Shown: piece by piece, positions 8,600 through 16,869 of the stretch
Numbering within the stretch: the stretch's first letter is position 1
How the letters are laid out: each line of letters starts with the position of its first letter
Assembly (NCBI RefSeq): GCF_001611555.1
Contig: NZ_LSGP01000017.1
Coordinates: 744,001 to 808,000 of the forward strand
Direction: 5' to 3'
Origin: Anaerosporomusa subterranea
GTDB lineage: Bacteria; Bacillota; Negativicutes; Sporomusales; Acetonemataceae
Length of the DNA: 64,000 nt
Notes under the pieces: model-generated
The model's database searches: none
Told to the model about the DNA's origin: nothing
Seen by the model: only the letters and a program-made list of their open reading frames with translations
Translations under genes and position numbers: made by a program

Positions 8600-9655
8600 A
8601 TGAAAAAACTAAAGCATTTACTCGCTGCACTCGTTGTCTCTGCATTAATTCCCGCGTCTGTTATGGCTGCAGAGCTGGCTCCTGAACAAATTCGCACTTT
8701 GCCGGAATGGCCTGTGACGATTTCTACATATGGCGGAACGCTGCTGCTGTCTGATAGTCCGGAGATTGCACCTGCTGACGGCATCCTTTATCAAGATACT
8801 GTGCAAGGAACGGCTCGCCTGTTCTTTCACCATGTCAATGGAACAACTGTCGATAAGAAGGTTGTTGTCGTGCTTGAAAATGAAGGCAATCAGGCTGCTG
8901 AAGTCATTGTATATCGTTATGGCTTCGCCGGACCTGATCTCGACTACCTGAGAGTCGGTAAAGATGCGCAAACCCGTTATTTGACGGGCAGCGAGCTTTA
9001 TACCGTATCTGTGCCAGCCAAGGGCTTTGCCTTACTTGATGCTGAGTTAGACAAGCTGGTCGTCAAACCGAATATGCTGGTGAATGGTATTTACGACTTT
9101 ACCGCTAACTATCCAGTTAAAGTAAAGACGATGATGCTACCGGTAAAAAGTCATGCTGGCTTTGCGGCCCGCACTTTGCCAGTTTTGCCAACTGACAAAG
9201 ATCGACTGCGGGGAACTTTCCCAGGCATGGACCGTATGGTGCTGCCGTTACGTCCCTATAATCCGGCTGAAGACGGACCTGCTGCCATCACTCTGGCAGA
9301 TAACAAACTTGACCCTTATGCTGTTGGCGTTGATGCGACGACCGGGTTACCATCCTTAAACTATGGCAATTACGGAGTTGTTTATCGGATGTTCATTACC
9401 GGGGACTCGGGATTAGCTTCCTACTATATAAATCCGCGCGGTGGACTGTATGCCGGTGCGATGGGAGTTAAATACCGCCATGTTACTCAACCGCCGGTAG
9501 CTACACCTGCTGATACGCTGGTGATGGGCGAAGGTACGTCTACTTCGCTTTCCATCATTGGCAAGTACGAAGCCGACCAATCATTGTGGTTGACGTTTAG
9601 TCCGCCGGGGGCGTCGAACTTACCAGTACGGTTGGTGCTTCATTCCGGGCGTTGA
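8600..9655 (+). CDS. secreted protein of unknown function
   Basis: 351 residues with a clear Sec signal peptide (KKLKHLLAALVVSALIPASVMAA, cleavage near residue 23-24). The mature part is rich in beta-strand patterns and has no cysteines or lipobox, so it should be free in the periplasm or outside the cell. Segments such as GTTVDKKVVVVLENEGNQAAEV look like a CARDB/immunoglobulin-like fold, but I do not recognise the family. It has its own promoter at 8545. The stop codon TGA lies within the first bases of a family A repeat element (GCGTTGATAAAGG), so the repeat abuts or supplies the 3' end. Confidence 0.8.
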   Translation: MKKLKHLLAALVVSALIPASVMAAELAPEQIRTLPEWPVTISTYGGTLLLSDSPEIAPADGILYQDTVQGTARLFFHHVNGTTVDKKVVVVLENEGNQAAEVIVYRYGFAGPDLDYLRVGKDAQTRYLTGSELYTVSVPAKGFALLDAELDKLVVKPNMLVNGIYDFTANYPVKVKTMMLPVKSHAGFAARTLPVLPTDKDRLRGTFPGMDRMVLPLRPYNPAEDGPAAITLADNKLDPYAVGVDATTGLPSLNYGNYGVVYRMFITGDSGLASYYINPRGGLYAGAMGVKYRHVTQPPVATPADTLVMGEGTSTSLSIIGKYEADQSLWLTFSPPGASNLPVRLVLHSGR

Positions 9656-9960
9656 TAAAGGCCAATCTGCGTTGCACCCGTAAAGGGTATGCCGCCAACT
9701 TCATTGGACAGGAAGTCCAGGTACCGCGAAGGCCATGGACGGCCCAGAGCGGTGAAAGGCGCTAAAGCGCCAAGAGTTGCGCAATCAGACCCGAAAATCC
9801 ATTGCTTGCGTACCCGTATCGTACGCGGCACTGCTGGATTTTCGGGGCTGCCTAGTGATGCTATCAAACCCAGTGCTTCATTTTTTGCAACCTGTCTCAT
9901 AGGTAACAACATCTCGACCTTTCTGAACGCCATCGGGAACTGGGCCGAAGAAGCTGGGAT
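9648..9960. repeat. large composite palindromic element, family A
   Basis: Begins GCGTTGATAAAGGCC at the stop of the preceding gene and ends near CCTTTCTGAACGC. It contains GTTGCACCCGTAAAGGGTATGC (also at 16744), GGCGCTAAAGCGCC (also at 16780) and a CCATTGCTTGCGTAC...GTACGCGGCACTGCTGG palindrome resembling 14216 and 57932. CCGAAAATCC and GGATTTTCGG form a further arm pair. About 310 bases, with no plausible gene. Confidence 0.65.
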
Positions 9961-10027
9961 CGCGTGCAGAGAATTTGAACAGAGAAGATTGTATAGCTAA
10001 ATCTCAAAATCCATACTTTGCAGTGTT

Positions 10028-10086
10028 ATCGCGAGGGCTTTTGCCCGTGGCGATCTTCTCTGATGTGTTTTGTCCTTCAGAGAAGG
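10028..10086 (+). other. two hairpins upstream of SCIFF
   Basis: ATCGCGAGGGC-TTTT-GCCCGTGGCGAT, then CTTCTCTGA...TCAGAGAAG (9-bp perfect stem). They lie between the repeat element and the SCIFF promoter; their role is unknown. Confidence 0.4.
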
Positions 10087-10098
10087 CGGTTTTGGGTA

Positions 10099-10127
10099 TT
10101 GATTCTCTAGGCAAAAACAGCTACAAT
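10099..10127 (+). promoter_or_regulatory. promoter of the SCIFF gene
   Basis: TTGATT (10099-10104), a 17-base spacer and TACAAT (10122-10127), 47 bases before the SCIFF start. Confidence 0.7.
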
Positions 10128-10173
10128 AATAATGATATACATACCTTGGATTCATCTGTTGGGAGGGAAAACA

Positions 10174-10314
10174 ATGGCTAAGCACATTAAAACAATCAAT
10201 ACTGCATCACTGCAAAAATCCGTACATACCGGCGGTTGCGGCGAATGCCAGACATCTTGCCAATCAGCTTGCAAAACGAGCTGCACGGTAGCCAACCAAG
10301 CTTGCCAGAAGTAA
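10174..10314 (+). CDS. scfA: SCIFF ribosomal peptide precursor (six cysteines)
   Basis: 46-residue precursor with the SCIFF signature: N-terminal MAKHIKTINT and six cysteines at 22, 25, 29, 33, 37 and 44. In characterised systems a radical-SAM enzyme forms Cys-to-Thr thioether links in this peptide; the mature function is unknown. Thr residues between the cysteines (TSC, KTSCT) are candidate acceptors. GGGAGGG precedes the ATG by eight bases. The promoter at 10099 and terminator at 10324 make it a separate small transcript next to its maturase. Confidence 0.93.
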   Translation: MAKHIKTINTASLQKSVHTGGCGECQTSCQSACKTSCTVANQACQK

Positions 10315-10323
10315 GTTTCTAAA

Positions 10324-10359
10324 GAAGCCTCTCGCCGACGGCGGAGAGGCTTCTTTTTT
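10324..10359 (+). terminator. terminator after SCIFF
   Basis: GAAGCCTCTC pairs with GAGAGGCTTC and is followed by six T residues. It starts nine bases after the SCIFF stop, so expression of the maturase would need read-through or its own promoter. Confidence 0.88.
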
Positions 10360-10407
10360 GAGCTACTAATAAGAATAAGTATTCGACAAAGAGCGAGGCT
10401 GCGTTTT

Positions 10408-10501
10408 ACCGCAGAGTACACAGAGGGAACGGATTTGTGTTTATAAATATCAACCGTAACCCTCCGTTGATCCTCCGCGTACTCTGCGTACTCTGCGGTT
10501 A
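10408..10501. repeat. dispersed inverted repeat, family B
   Basis: ACCGCAGAGTACACAGAGG at one end and CTCTGCGTACTCTGCGGTT at the other, complementary, with a CCTCCG-rich AT-containing middle. It lies between SCIFF and its maturase gene. Confidence 0.75.
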
Positions 10502-10551
10502 GCGTAACCCCGTTTTCTCAATTAAATAGAAAAAAGAGGGAAGATTTACGT

Positions 10552-11904
10552 ATGAAAATACATCTATTTGCACAAAATGGAATGTACATCCTATTGGATG
10601 TCAACAGTGGTGCGGTTCATACCATCGATGAAATGGTTTATGCGATCATGCAGATTTTTGATGGCAAGAACGATGAACAGGTTCTGGCCGTTCTCGGTGA
10701 AAAATATGATCAGGCTGAACTGCAGGAAGCGTTAGCTGAACTGCATGGACTGATCGAGCAAGAGCTGCTGTTCGCGCCTGATATTGATGAGCCGCCTGTG
10801 TTTGCGGCTAAACCGATTGTGAAATCTTTGTGCCTGCATGTGGCCCATGACTGCAACCTGCGTTGCGAGTATTGCTTTGCCGGGACAGGCGACTTTGGCC
10901 ATAGCCGGGGATTGATGACACCGGAAATCGGTAAAAAAGCAGTAGATTTTCTTATCGAGCACGGCGGCAAAAGGCGGAACGCCGAGCTGGACTTCTTTGG
11001 TGGTGAACCGTTGTTAGCAATGGATACGGTCAAGGAAGTCGTCGCTTATGTCAGACAACGGGAACAGGAAACCGGAAAAAAGTTCAATTTGACTTTGACG
11101 ACAAATGCCACGCTGCTTGACCAAGAAATCATCGATTATCTCAATGCTAACAACATTGCCATGGTACTGAGCCTCGATGGTCGTAAAGAAACGCATGACC
11201 GGATGCGGCCTTGCGTGGATGGCAGCGGCAGCTTTGATGAAATCGTAGCTAACGCCAAGAAACTGGTGGATTCCCGCGATGGACAGAATTATTACCTGCG
11301 CGGCACGTTCACTGCCTATAACCCCGATTTTGCGGCAGATGTGGCGGCAATGGCTGATCTCGGCTTTAAGCGTCTATCTGTGGAGCCAGTTGTGGCGAAA
11401 GAAGCGGCCTATGCGTTGACAGAAGAGCATTTGCCTGTCTTGTTTGCGGAATATGAAAAGCTTGCAGACGATTTTCTGAGCCGCAAGCTAAATGGTAATG
11501 GCTATGAGTTCTTTCATTTTAATTTAGATATTAACAATGGTCCCTGTGTCGCAAAGCGTCTGGCTGGTTGCGGCGCCGGCCACGAGTACTTCGCTGTTAC
11601 CCCTGATGGAGACTTGTATCCTTGCCATCAATTCGTTGGCCGGGAAAACTATCAAATGGGTAATGTGTTTGAAGGGCTAAAGGCTCATGAACTGAGCGCC
11701 CATTTCCGTTCCAGTCATGTGTTGACCAAGCCAGCATGCCGTGAGTGTTGGGCACGCTTTTACTGCAGCGGCGGTTGTCACGCCAACGCTGATTTGTTCC
11801 ATGGTGATATCCGCGCTCCCTATGAAGTCGGCTGTGAATTGCAAAAGAAACGGCTGGAGTGCGCTTTATATATTCAAGCGAATTTAGCCTCTCTTGCGGA
11901 GTAA
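10552..11904 (+). CDS. scfB: SCIFF radical-SAM maturase
   Basis: 450 residues. An N-terminal PqqD-like peptide-recognition domain (about 1-80) is followed by the radical-SAM motif CNLRCEYC with C101, C105 and C108 binding the SAM cluster. A C-terminal SPASM domain shows CGAGHEYFAVTPDGDLYPCHQ, CRECWARFYCSGGCHANA and a later Cys for two auxiliary 4Fe-4S clusters. It would install thioether bonds in the SCIFF peptide encoded 240 bases upstream. AGAGGGAAG lies before the ATG. This gene pair is typical of clostridia-like Firmicutes. Confidence 0.94.
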   Translation: MKIHLFAQNGMYILLDVNSGAVHTIDEMVYAIMQIFDGKNDEQVLAVLGEKYDQAELQEALAELHGLIEQELLFAPDIDEPPVFAAKPIVKSLCLHVAHDCNLRCEYCFAGTGDFGHSRGLMTPEIGKKAVDFLIEHGGKRRNAELDFFGGEPLLAMDTVKEVVAYVRQREQETGKKFNLTLTTNATLLDQEIIDYLNANNIAMVLSLDGRKETHDRMRPCVDGSGSFDEIVANAKKLVDSRDGQNYYLRGTFTAYNPDFAADVAAMADLGFKRLSVEPVVAKEAAYALTEEHLPVLFAEYEKLADDFLSRKLNGNGYEFFHFNLDINNGPCVAKRLAGCGAGHEYFAVTPDGDLYPCHQFVGRENYQMGNVFEGLKAHELSAHFRSSHVLTKPACRECWARFYCSGGCHANADLFHGDIRAPYEVGCELQKKRLECALYIQANLASLAE

Positions 11905-11930
11905 AGAGGCACAGACCAGTAGGTGAGGAC

Positions 11931-14222
11931 TTGACGAGACTCGCAATTCATATCACAGGTATTGTACAAGGGGTGGGGTTCCGCCCCTTTGTTTATCAAT
12001 TGTCACATCGTCTGGGGCTGTCTGGCTGGGTGAAAAACGATGGCGGCGGTGTTTCCCTTGAAGTGGAAGGAACTGATGCTGCTCTGGCAGTCTTCCAGTG
12101 TGCTTTGACTCAGGAAGCGCCCAGGCCGGCTGTTGTTGAGCAGGTGATAGTACAACAGTTAGAGCCGGTCGGTGAGACCGGCTTTTTCATTGCTAAGAGC
12201 GATACGTCTGCAAGGCCAACAACCTTGCTCTCTCCCGACCTCGCTACTTGCGAAGCCTGTTGCCGCGAACTGTTCAATCCGGCAGACCGCCGGTATCGCT
12301 ATCCCTTTATTAATTGTACGGAATGTGGCCCGCGCTATACGATTGTCCGCGGCTTGCCTTATGACCGGCCGGCCACAACGATGGCCGGCTTTTTGCTTTG
12401 CCCTGCTTGTCGGCGCGAGTACGAAGATCCGATAAATCGTCGCTTTCATGCCCAGCCGAATGCTTGCCCAGTCTGCGGACCGCGTTGCCACCTGCTGGAT
12501 GCGAGCGGCAACGAGATCCAGACAGATGATGTCATCAGCAGAACCAGTCAATTGATTGCTGCTGGCGCGATTGTCGCACTCAAAGGGTTGGGCGGCTGGC
12601 AGTTAGTCTGTAACGCGCGCAACCAATTAGCGGTTGAGCTATTGCGTCGCCGTAAGGGCCGTGAGTCAAAGCCATTTGCTGTCATGGCCGGTAGTCTAGG
12701 CGCAGTGCGACAGATCTGTCACGTTTCTTCGGCAGAAGCGGCATGGCTGGCTGGACGAGAACGACCGATTGTACTACTCGAAAAAAAGCAATACTATGAT
12801 TTGGCGGCTTCAGTTGCGCCGCAGAACTCGCGGCTGGGAGTCATGCTGCCCTATGCGCCGCTGTATTGGTTACTACTGCAAGCTGATGATGTCTGGGTAA
12901 TGACTAGCGGTAACCGCTCAGACGAGCCGATTGTTTATGATGACACTGACGCGCTCGGCCAGTTGGCTGATGTGGCTGATTATTTTCTTAGTCATAACCG
13001 TCCAATTGAACGGCGGGCTGATGATTCGGTTATCCGTTTGTTTCGTGATCAACCGTTGTTTATCCGTCGTAGCCGGGGGTTCTCGCCGGCACCGGTGAGT
13101 TTACCGCATCTAACAGACTCTATTCTGGCGGTTGGCGGCGATTTGAAGAGCGCATTTTGCCTGACACGAGAGGGGCAGGGTTTTATTAGCCCCCATATTG
13201 GCGATCTCGCCAACCAGGCGGCATTTACTTTTTTTGGACAGCTATTGGAGCAATACCAGACTCTATTTTCGGTCAGGCCTAGTTTGGTTGCCCATGATTT
13301 GCATCCCGGCTATTGGTCAAGCCGCTATGCTCTCAACTGTGGGCTGCCCACAGTTGGTGTGCAACATCACCATGCTCATATTGCTGCAGTCATGGCAGAA
13401 CATGATTTAGCCGGACCGGTCATCGGGGTTGCGCTTGATGGCACTGGTTACGGTGAAGACGGGGCGGTGTGGGGAGGTGAGTTTCTCGTCGGTGATTTGA
13501 CTGGTTTTAGCCGAGAGGCGCATTTCGCCTATTTGCCTTTGCCAGGTGGTGAGCAAGCGGTGCGTGAGCCTTGGCGGCTGGCGGCTTGGCTGGTTCGGGA
13601 AATCGGCGGAGATCAGGTTGGTACGAGTCATCACCATTTTACATCGCTGCTACCTGAATGGTGGCAGACTGTGGCTGCTATGCCGGCAAACGGACTGAAC
13701 TCGCCATTAACCTCCAGTGCCGGTCGGCTTTTCGACGCTGCGGCAGCGCTGATCGGCGGGCGACTATATAACCAGTATGAAGGTCAAGCGGCAAGTGAAC
13801 TGGAATATCTGGCTGGGACAATGCCAGGAACAGTTTTGCCGTATCTGTTGCGCGAAGGCCCACCACTGACTGTCGACTTTATGCCAACCTATGCCGCTCT
13901 GCTGGATTGGCTGCCCAAGCAATCGCCAGCAGTGTTGGCTGCAGCCTTTCATGAGACGATGGCTGATGCAATATGTAGAGTCGTCAATCGGTTGGCTGAA
14001 GTAACTGGGATCCGGGTAGTTGTGCTTGGCGGTGGTGTGTGGCAGAATGCTAGGCTGCTTGCTACTACTGTCACGAGGCTTGGTTTAGAGGGATTTAGCA
14101 TCTATATACCGCGGCAGGTTCCAATCAGTGATGGAGGGTTATGTTTAGGCCAGGCTGCCATCGCGGCACATAGCGTTGATAAAGGCCCATCTGCGTTGTT
14201 CGCCGACCCGCCCCATTGCTAG
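11931..14222 (+). CDS. hypF: carbamoyltransferase HypF
   Basis: Makes the thiocarboxamide on HypE that becomes the CN ligand of [NiFe] hydrogenase. 763 residues: acylphosphatase-like domain (ITGIVQGVGFRPFVY), two zinc-finger motifs (CEACCRELF...CTECGPRY and CPACRREY...CPVCGPRC), a YrdC-like domain, and a Kae1-like domain with HHHAHIAAVMAEH and LDGTGYGEDG. Start TTG at 11931 is chosen because AGGTGAGG is upstream and the homologous sequence begins TRLAIHITG. The last ~16 codons (from SVDKGPSAL) are read from a family A repeat element, so the C-terminus is atypical. It starts hypFCDE. Confidence 0.93.
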   Translation: MTRLAIHITGIVQGVGFRPFVYQLSHRLGLSGWVKNDGGGVSLEVEGTDAALAVFQCALTQEAPRPAVVEQVIVQQLEPVGETGFFIAKSDTSARPTTLLSPDLATCEACCRELFNPADRRYRYPFINCTECGPRYTIVRGLPYDRPATTMAGFLLCPACRREYEDPINRRFHAQPNACPVCGPRCHLLDASGNEIQTDDVISRTSQLIAAGAIVALKGLGGWQLVCNARNQLAVELLRRRKGRESKPFAVMAGSLGAVRQICHVSSAEAAWLAGRERPIVLLEKKQYYDLAASVAPQNSRLGVMLPYAPLYWLLLQADDVWVMTSGNRSDEPIVYDDTDALGQLADVADYFLSHNRPIERRADDSVIRLFRDQPLFIRRSRGFSPAPVSLPHLTDSILAVGGDLKSAFCLTREGQGFISPHIGDLANQAAFTFFGQLLEQYQTLFSVRPSLVAHDLHPGYWSSRYALNCGLPTVGVQHHHAHIAAVMAEHDLAGPVIGVALDGTGYGEDGAVWGGEFLVGDLTGFSREAHFAYLPLPGGEQAVREPWRLAAWLVREIGGDQVGTSHHHFTSLLPEWWQTVAAMPANGLNSPLTSSAGRLFDAAAALIGGRLYNQYEGQAASELEYLAGTMPGTVLPYLLREGPPLTVDFMPTYAALLDWLPKQSPAVLAAAFHETMADAICRVVNRLAEVTGIRVVVLGGGVWQNARLLATTVTRLGLEGFSIYIPRQVPISDGGLCLGQAAIAAHSVDKGPSALFADPPHC

Positions 14223-14300
14223 CGTACCATATGTACGCGTCGCGACTGGGACGGGTTCGTCTGCCTAGCATATGGACCTTTCTGAACGCTCTGTGCAGTG
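14177..14300. repeat. dispersed palindromic element, family A, overlapping hypF 3' end
   Basis: GCGTTGATAAAGGCCCATC at the left and GGACCTTTCTGAACGC at the right are roughly complementary. The core CCATTGCTAGCGTAC-CATAT-GTACGCGTCGCG is a strong palindrome shared with 57932. The first ~45 bases are translated as the end of hypF and the TAG stop lies in GCTAGC. Confidence 0.7.
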
Positions 14301-14351
14301 ACGCGTGAGGTCTGTGTTTGTATTTAGTCTAAGTAGGAGAGTGTGTATAGC

Positions 14352-14573
14352 ATGTGCTTGGGAGTACCGGCATTGGTAACAGATGTTAGTGATGGAATGG
14401 CGACAGTGGAGACTGCTGGCGTGGTGCGACAGGTTAGCAGCCTGTTGCTGCCTGGACTGCAGCTAGGAGAATGGGTGTTAGTTCATGCTGGTTTTGCCAT
14501 GCAAACCATTGATCAGCAGGCAGTAACGGAAATACTGACAGTGTATCAAGGTTGGGCGGAGAGTGGTTCGTGA
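14352..14573 (+). CDS. hypC: hydrogenase maturation chaperone HypC
   Basis: 73 residues beginning MCLGVPALV. The Cys directly after Met is the conserved, functionally essential residue of HypC, which binds HypD and shuttles the Fe(CN)2CO unit to the hydrogenase large subunit. ATG at 14352 is chosen over GTG 14343 because family members start at this Met-Cys. AGGAGA is 11-12 bases upstream, a little far. The 3' end overlaps hypD by four bases. Confidence 0.92.
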   Translation: MCLGVPALVTDVSDGMATVETAGVVRQVSSLLLPGLQLGEWVLVHAGFAMQTIDQQAVTEILTVYQGWAESGS

Positions 14574-15658
14574 ATAGCCGGGAAACCCGCCGTGCTGCTG
14601 CGGCGATGCTGGCTGAAATTCAACGTTTGGCCCGGCCGATGCGGCTGATGGAAGTGTGCGGTACCCATACAACGGCTATTTGCTTGTCAGGGATCCGCGG
14701 AATGCTGCCACCGGAAATCGAGCTAGTCAGCGGTCCAGGCTGCCCTGTCTGTGTAACTCCCAATTGCTATATTGACCAAGCTATTGCCTACTGTAAGCTG
14801 CCGGGCATGATTGTTGCCAGTTTCGGCGATATGTTGAAAGTCCCTGGTACAGCTTCTAGCCTGGCGCGTGAAAAAGAGGCTGGTGTTAATGTGCGTGTCG
14901 TCTACTCGCCGCTCGACGCGGTACAATTAGCTGTGGACAATCCGCTGTATCGTGTAGTTTTCTTGGCGGTTGGTTTTGAGACAACAGCACCTGCCGTGGC
15001 GGCGGCTATTCTAACAGCGGTGAAAAAAGGACTGAGGAATTTTTTTGTCCTATCATCACATAAGCAAGTGCCGCCAGCGCTAAGAGTCCTGCTGGCATTG
15101 CCAGAGACGAAACTGGACGGGTTTCTTTTGCCTGGGCATGTCTGCATGATTACCGGTCTTGCTCCTTATGCGTTTTTGCCGGTAGAATATCATAAACCCG
15201 CCGTCGTCACTGGTTTTGGGGCTCTGGACATTCTTAGGGCGATTATGCTGATCATGATGCAAGTGAGCGGGGTGGCAGAGACACGGCTGGAGAATGCTTA
15301 TCCGTCTGTAGTCAGGCCTGACGGCAATCCCGTGGCTCAGCAAATGCTTGAAGTCGTATTTGAGCCCGATGACAGCGAATGGCGGGGTTTAGGGGTTATA
15401 GCGGCGTCTGGACTTCGTCTGCGGCGGGAATATCAAGACTATAACGCCGAATATAATCTGCCGGTTGCTGTAGCCGAAAGCCGTGAACCGGAGGGCTGCC
15501 GCTGTGGTGATGTGCTGCGCGGATTCGTCCAGCCGCCTGCCTGTTCTCTGTTTGGCAAAGCCTGTTTACCGGTACAGCCAATCGGGGCCTGCATGGTCTC
15601 GGCCGAAGGAGCATGCGCGGCTTGGTATAGATATGGACAAGGACGGTGGTTGGCGTGA
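14570..15658 (+). CDS. hypD: hydrogenase maturation protein HypD
   Basis: Scaffold iron-sulfur protein on which the Fe(CN)2CO group is assembled with HypC. About 362 residues with MEVCGTHT, SGPGCPVCVTP (two essential Cys), AVGFETTAPA and the C-terminal Cys-rich part GCRCGDVLRG...CSLFGKAC that binds the 4Fe-4S cluster. GTG at 14570 overlaps the hypC stop, with GGAGAG 7-8 bases upstream. Confidence 0.94.
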   Translation: MNSRETRRAAAAMLAEIQRLARPMRLMEVCGTHTTAICLSGIRGMLPPEIELVSGPGCPVCVTPNCYIDQAIAYCKLPGMIVASFGDMLKVPGTASSLAREKEAGVNVRVVYSPLDAVQLAVDNPLYRVVFLAVGFETTAPAVAAAILTAVKKGLRNFFVLSSHKQVPPALRVLLALPETKLDGFLLPGHVCMITGLAPYAFLPVEYHKPAVVTGFGALDILRAIMLIMMQVSGVAETRLENAYPSVVRPDGNPVAQQMLEVVFEPDDSEWRGLGVIAASGLRLRREYQDYNAEYNLPVAVAESREPEGCRCGDVLRGFVQPPACSLFGKACLPVQPIGACMVSAEGACAAWYRYGQGRWLA

Positions 15659-16662
15659 ATGATTTCATACGCTTAGGCCATGGCAGTGGCGGCAAGCTGA
15701 GTCATGACCTTATCTCCGCGATTTTGCTACCCGCCTTTGCTAATACGATATTAAACGAAGGACATGATGCAGCTCGGTTTACGATTCAAGGCGCGAATCT
15801 GGCTTTTACCACTGATTCGTTTGTGGTTAAACCGTTATTCTTTCCTGGCGGCGATATTGGGCGGTTGGCTGTATGCGGCACTGTCAATGATCTGGCGGTC
15901 AGTGGCGCCGAACCACTTTATATTAGCGCTAGTTTTGTACTTGAGACAGGCTTTCCCCTAGCTGATTTACAGAAAATCGTGAACTCGATGGCTGCCACGG
16001 CTCGGGAGGCTGGCGTTCTTATCGTAACTGGAGATACAAAAGTGGTGGAAAAAGGGGCCGTTGATGGTATATTTATTAATACCGCCGGTCTCGGCAGACT
16101 GATCACAGGCGTTGACATCAAGCCAGTCAATGCCGCGCCAGGTCAAGACATCATTGTCAGCGGTTCTCTGGGGGAACATGCGTTGGCTGTTATGCGGGAG
16201 AGGCACGGCCTGAAGTTTCCTGGCGAAGTAATCAGTGACTGTGCTCCGCTAAATAGTCTAATTAGCGAATTGCTGGTAGCAGTTCCTCAGGTCGCCGTCA
16301 TGCGTGACCCGACCCGGGGTGGATTGGCCACCACGTTAAACGAAATTGCTAGTCAAGCAAATGTTGGAATTTTGCTGGAGGAAGAATTAATACCAGTCAA
16401 CCCCACTGTTTGCGCGATTTGCCAAATTTTTGGCTACGATCCTCTCTACCTCGCCAATGAAGGGAAATTGATTCTATTCGTCGAATCTTCTTTTAGTGAG
16501 AAAACGTTAGCGACTCTGCACCGGCACCCGTTGGGCCGGGGCGCACGAAAAATAGGACAGGTAACTGCAGAACACAGGGGACTAGTCGGCTTACGCACCG
16601 CGATTGGTGGTATTCGACTATTAGATATGCTGGCTGATGACCAGTTGCCCCGCATCTGTTGA
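15655..16662 (+). CDS. hypE: hydrogenase maturation dehydratase HypE
   Basis: PurM-like ATPase that dehydrates its own C-terminal thiocarboxamide to thiocyanate. About 335 residues, with GHGSGGKLSHDL near the start, MRDPTRGGLATTLNEIA centrally, and the required C-terminal PRIC ending whose Cys carries the modification. GTG at 15655 overlaps the hypD stop by four bases. hypA, hypB and any hydrogenase structural gene are absent from the window. Confidence 0.94.
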   Translation: MNDFIRLGHGSGGKLSHDLISAILLPAFANTILNEGHDAARFTIQGANLAFTTDSFVVKPLFFPGGDIGRLAVCGTVNDLAVSGAEPLYISASFVLETGFPLADLQKIVNSMAATAREAGVLIVTGDTKVVEKGAVDGIFINTAGLGRLITGVDIKPVNAAPGQDIIVSGSLGEHALAVMRERHGLKFPGEVISDCAPLNSLISELLVAVPQVAVMRDPTRGGLATTLNEIASQANVGILLEEELIPVNPTVCAICQIFGYDPLYLANEGKLILFVESSFSEKTLATLHRHPLGRGARKIGQVTAEHRGLVGLRTAIGGIRLLDMLADDQLPRIC

Positions 16663-16681
16663 GAGAAGCTGTTATTAACCA

Positions 16682-16835
16682 CATCTGCGATGCGCAAGGA
16701 TGCGCTAGTGTCGAACGCGCCAAGGATGGCATAGCGTTCGATTGTTGCACCCGCAAGGGGTATGCCGCCAACACTACGGCGCTAAAGCGCCAAGAGTTGC
16801 GCAATCACTCCTGCGGTTACTTGCTTGCGTAAGTT
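16682..16835. repeat. composite palindromic element, family A
   Basis: Bases 16682-16740 are the inverse of the 3345-3440 unit (CGATGCGCAAGGATGCGCTAGTGTCGAACGCG...GGATGGCATAGCG). Bases 16744-16808 repeat parts of the 9648 element (GTTGCACCCGCAAGGGGTATGC and GGCGCTAAAGCGCC). This stretch fills the gap between hypE and rpoN. Confidence 0.65.
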
Positions 16836-16869
16836 TTGTTTGATATTGCCTGGGGAGGAGGGCTTCGTA

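Noticed and set aside
9689-10000. 103-residue plus-strand frame after the secreted protein
   Set aside because: It is read entirely from the family A repeat and lacks a ribosome site.
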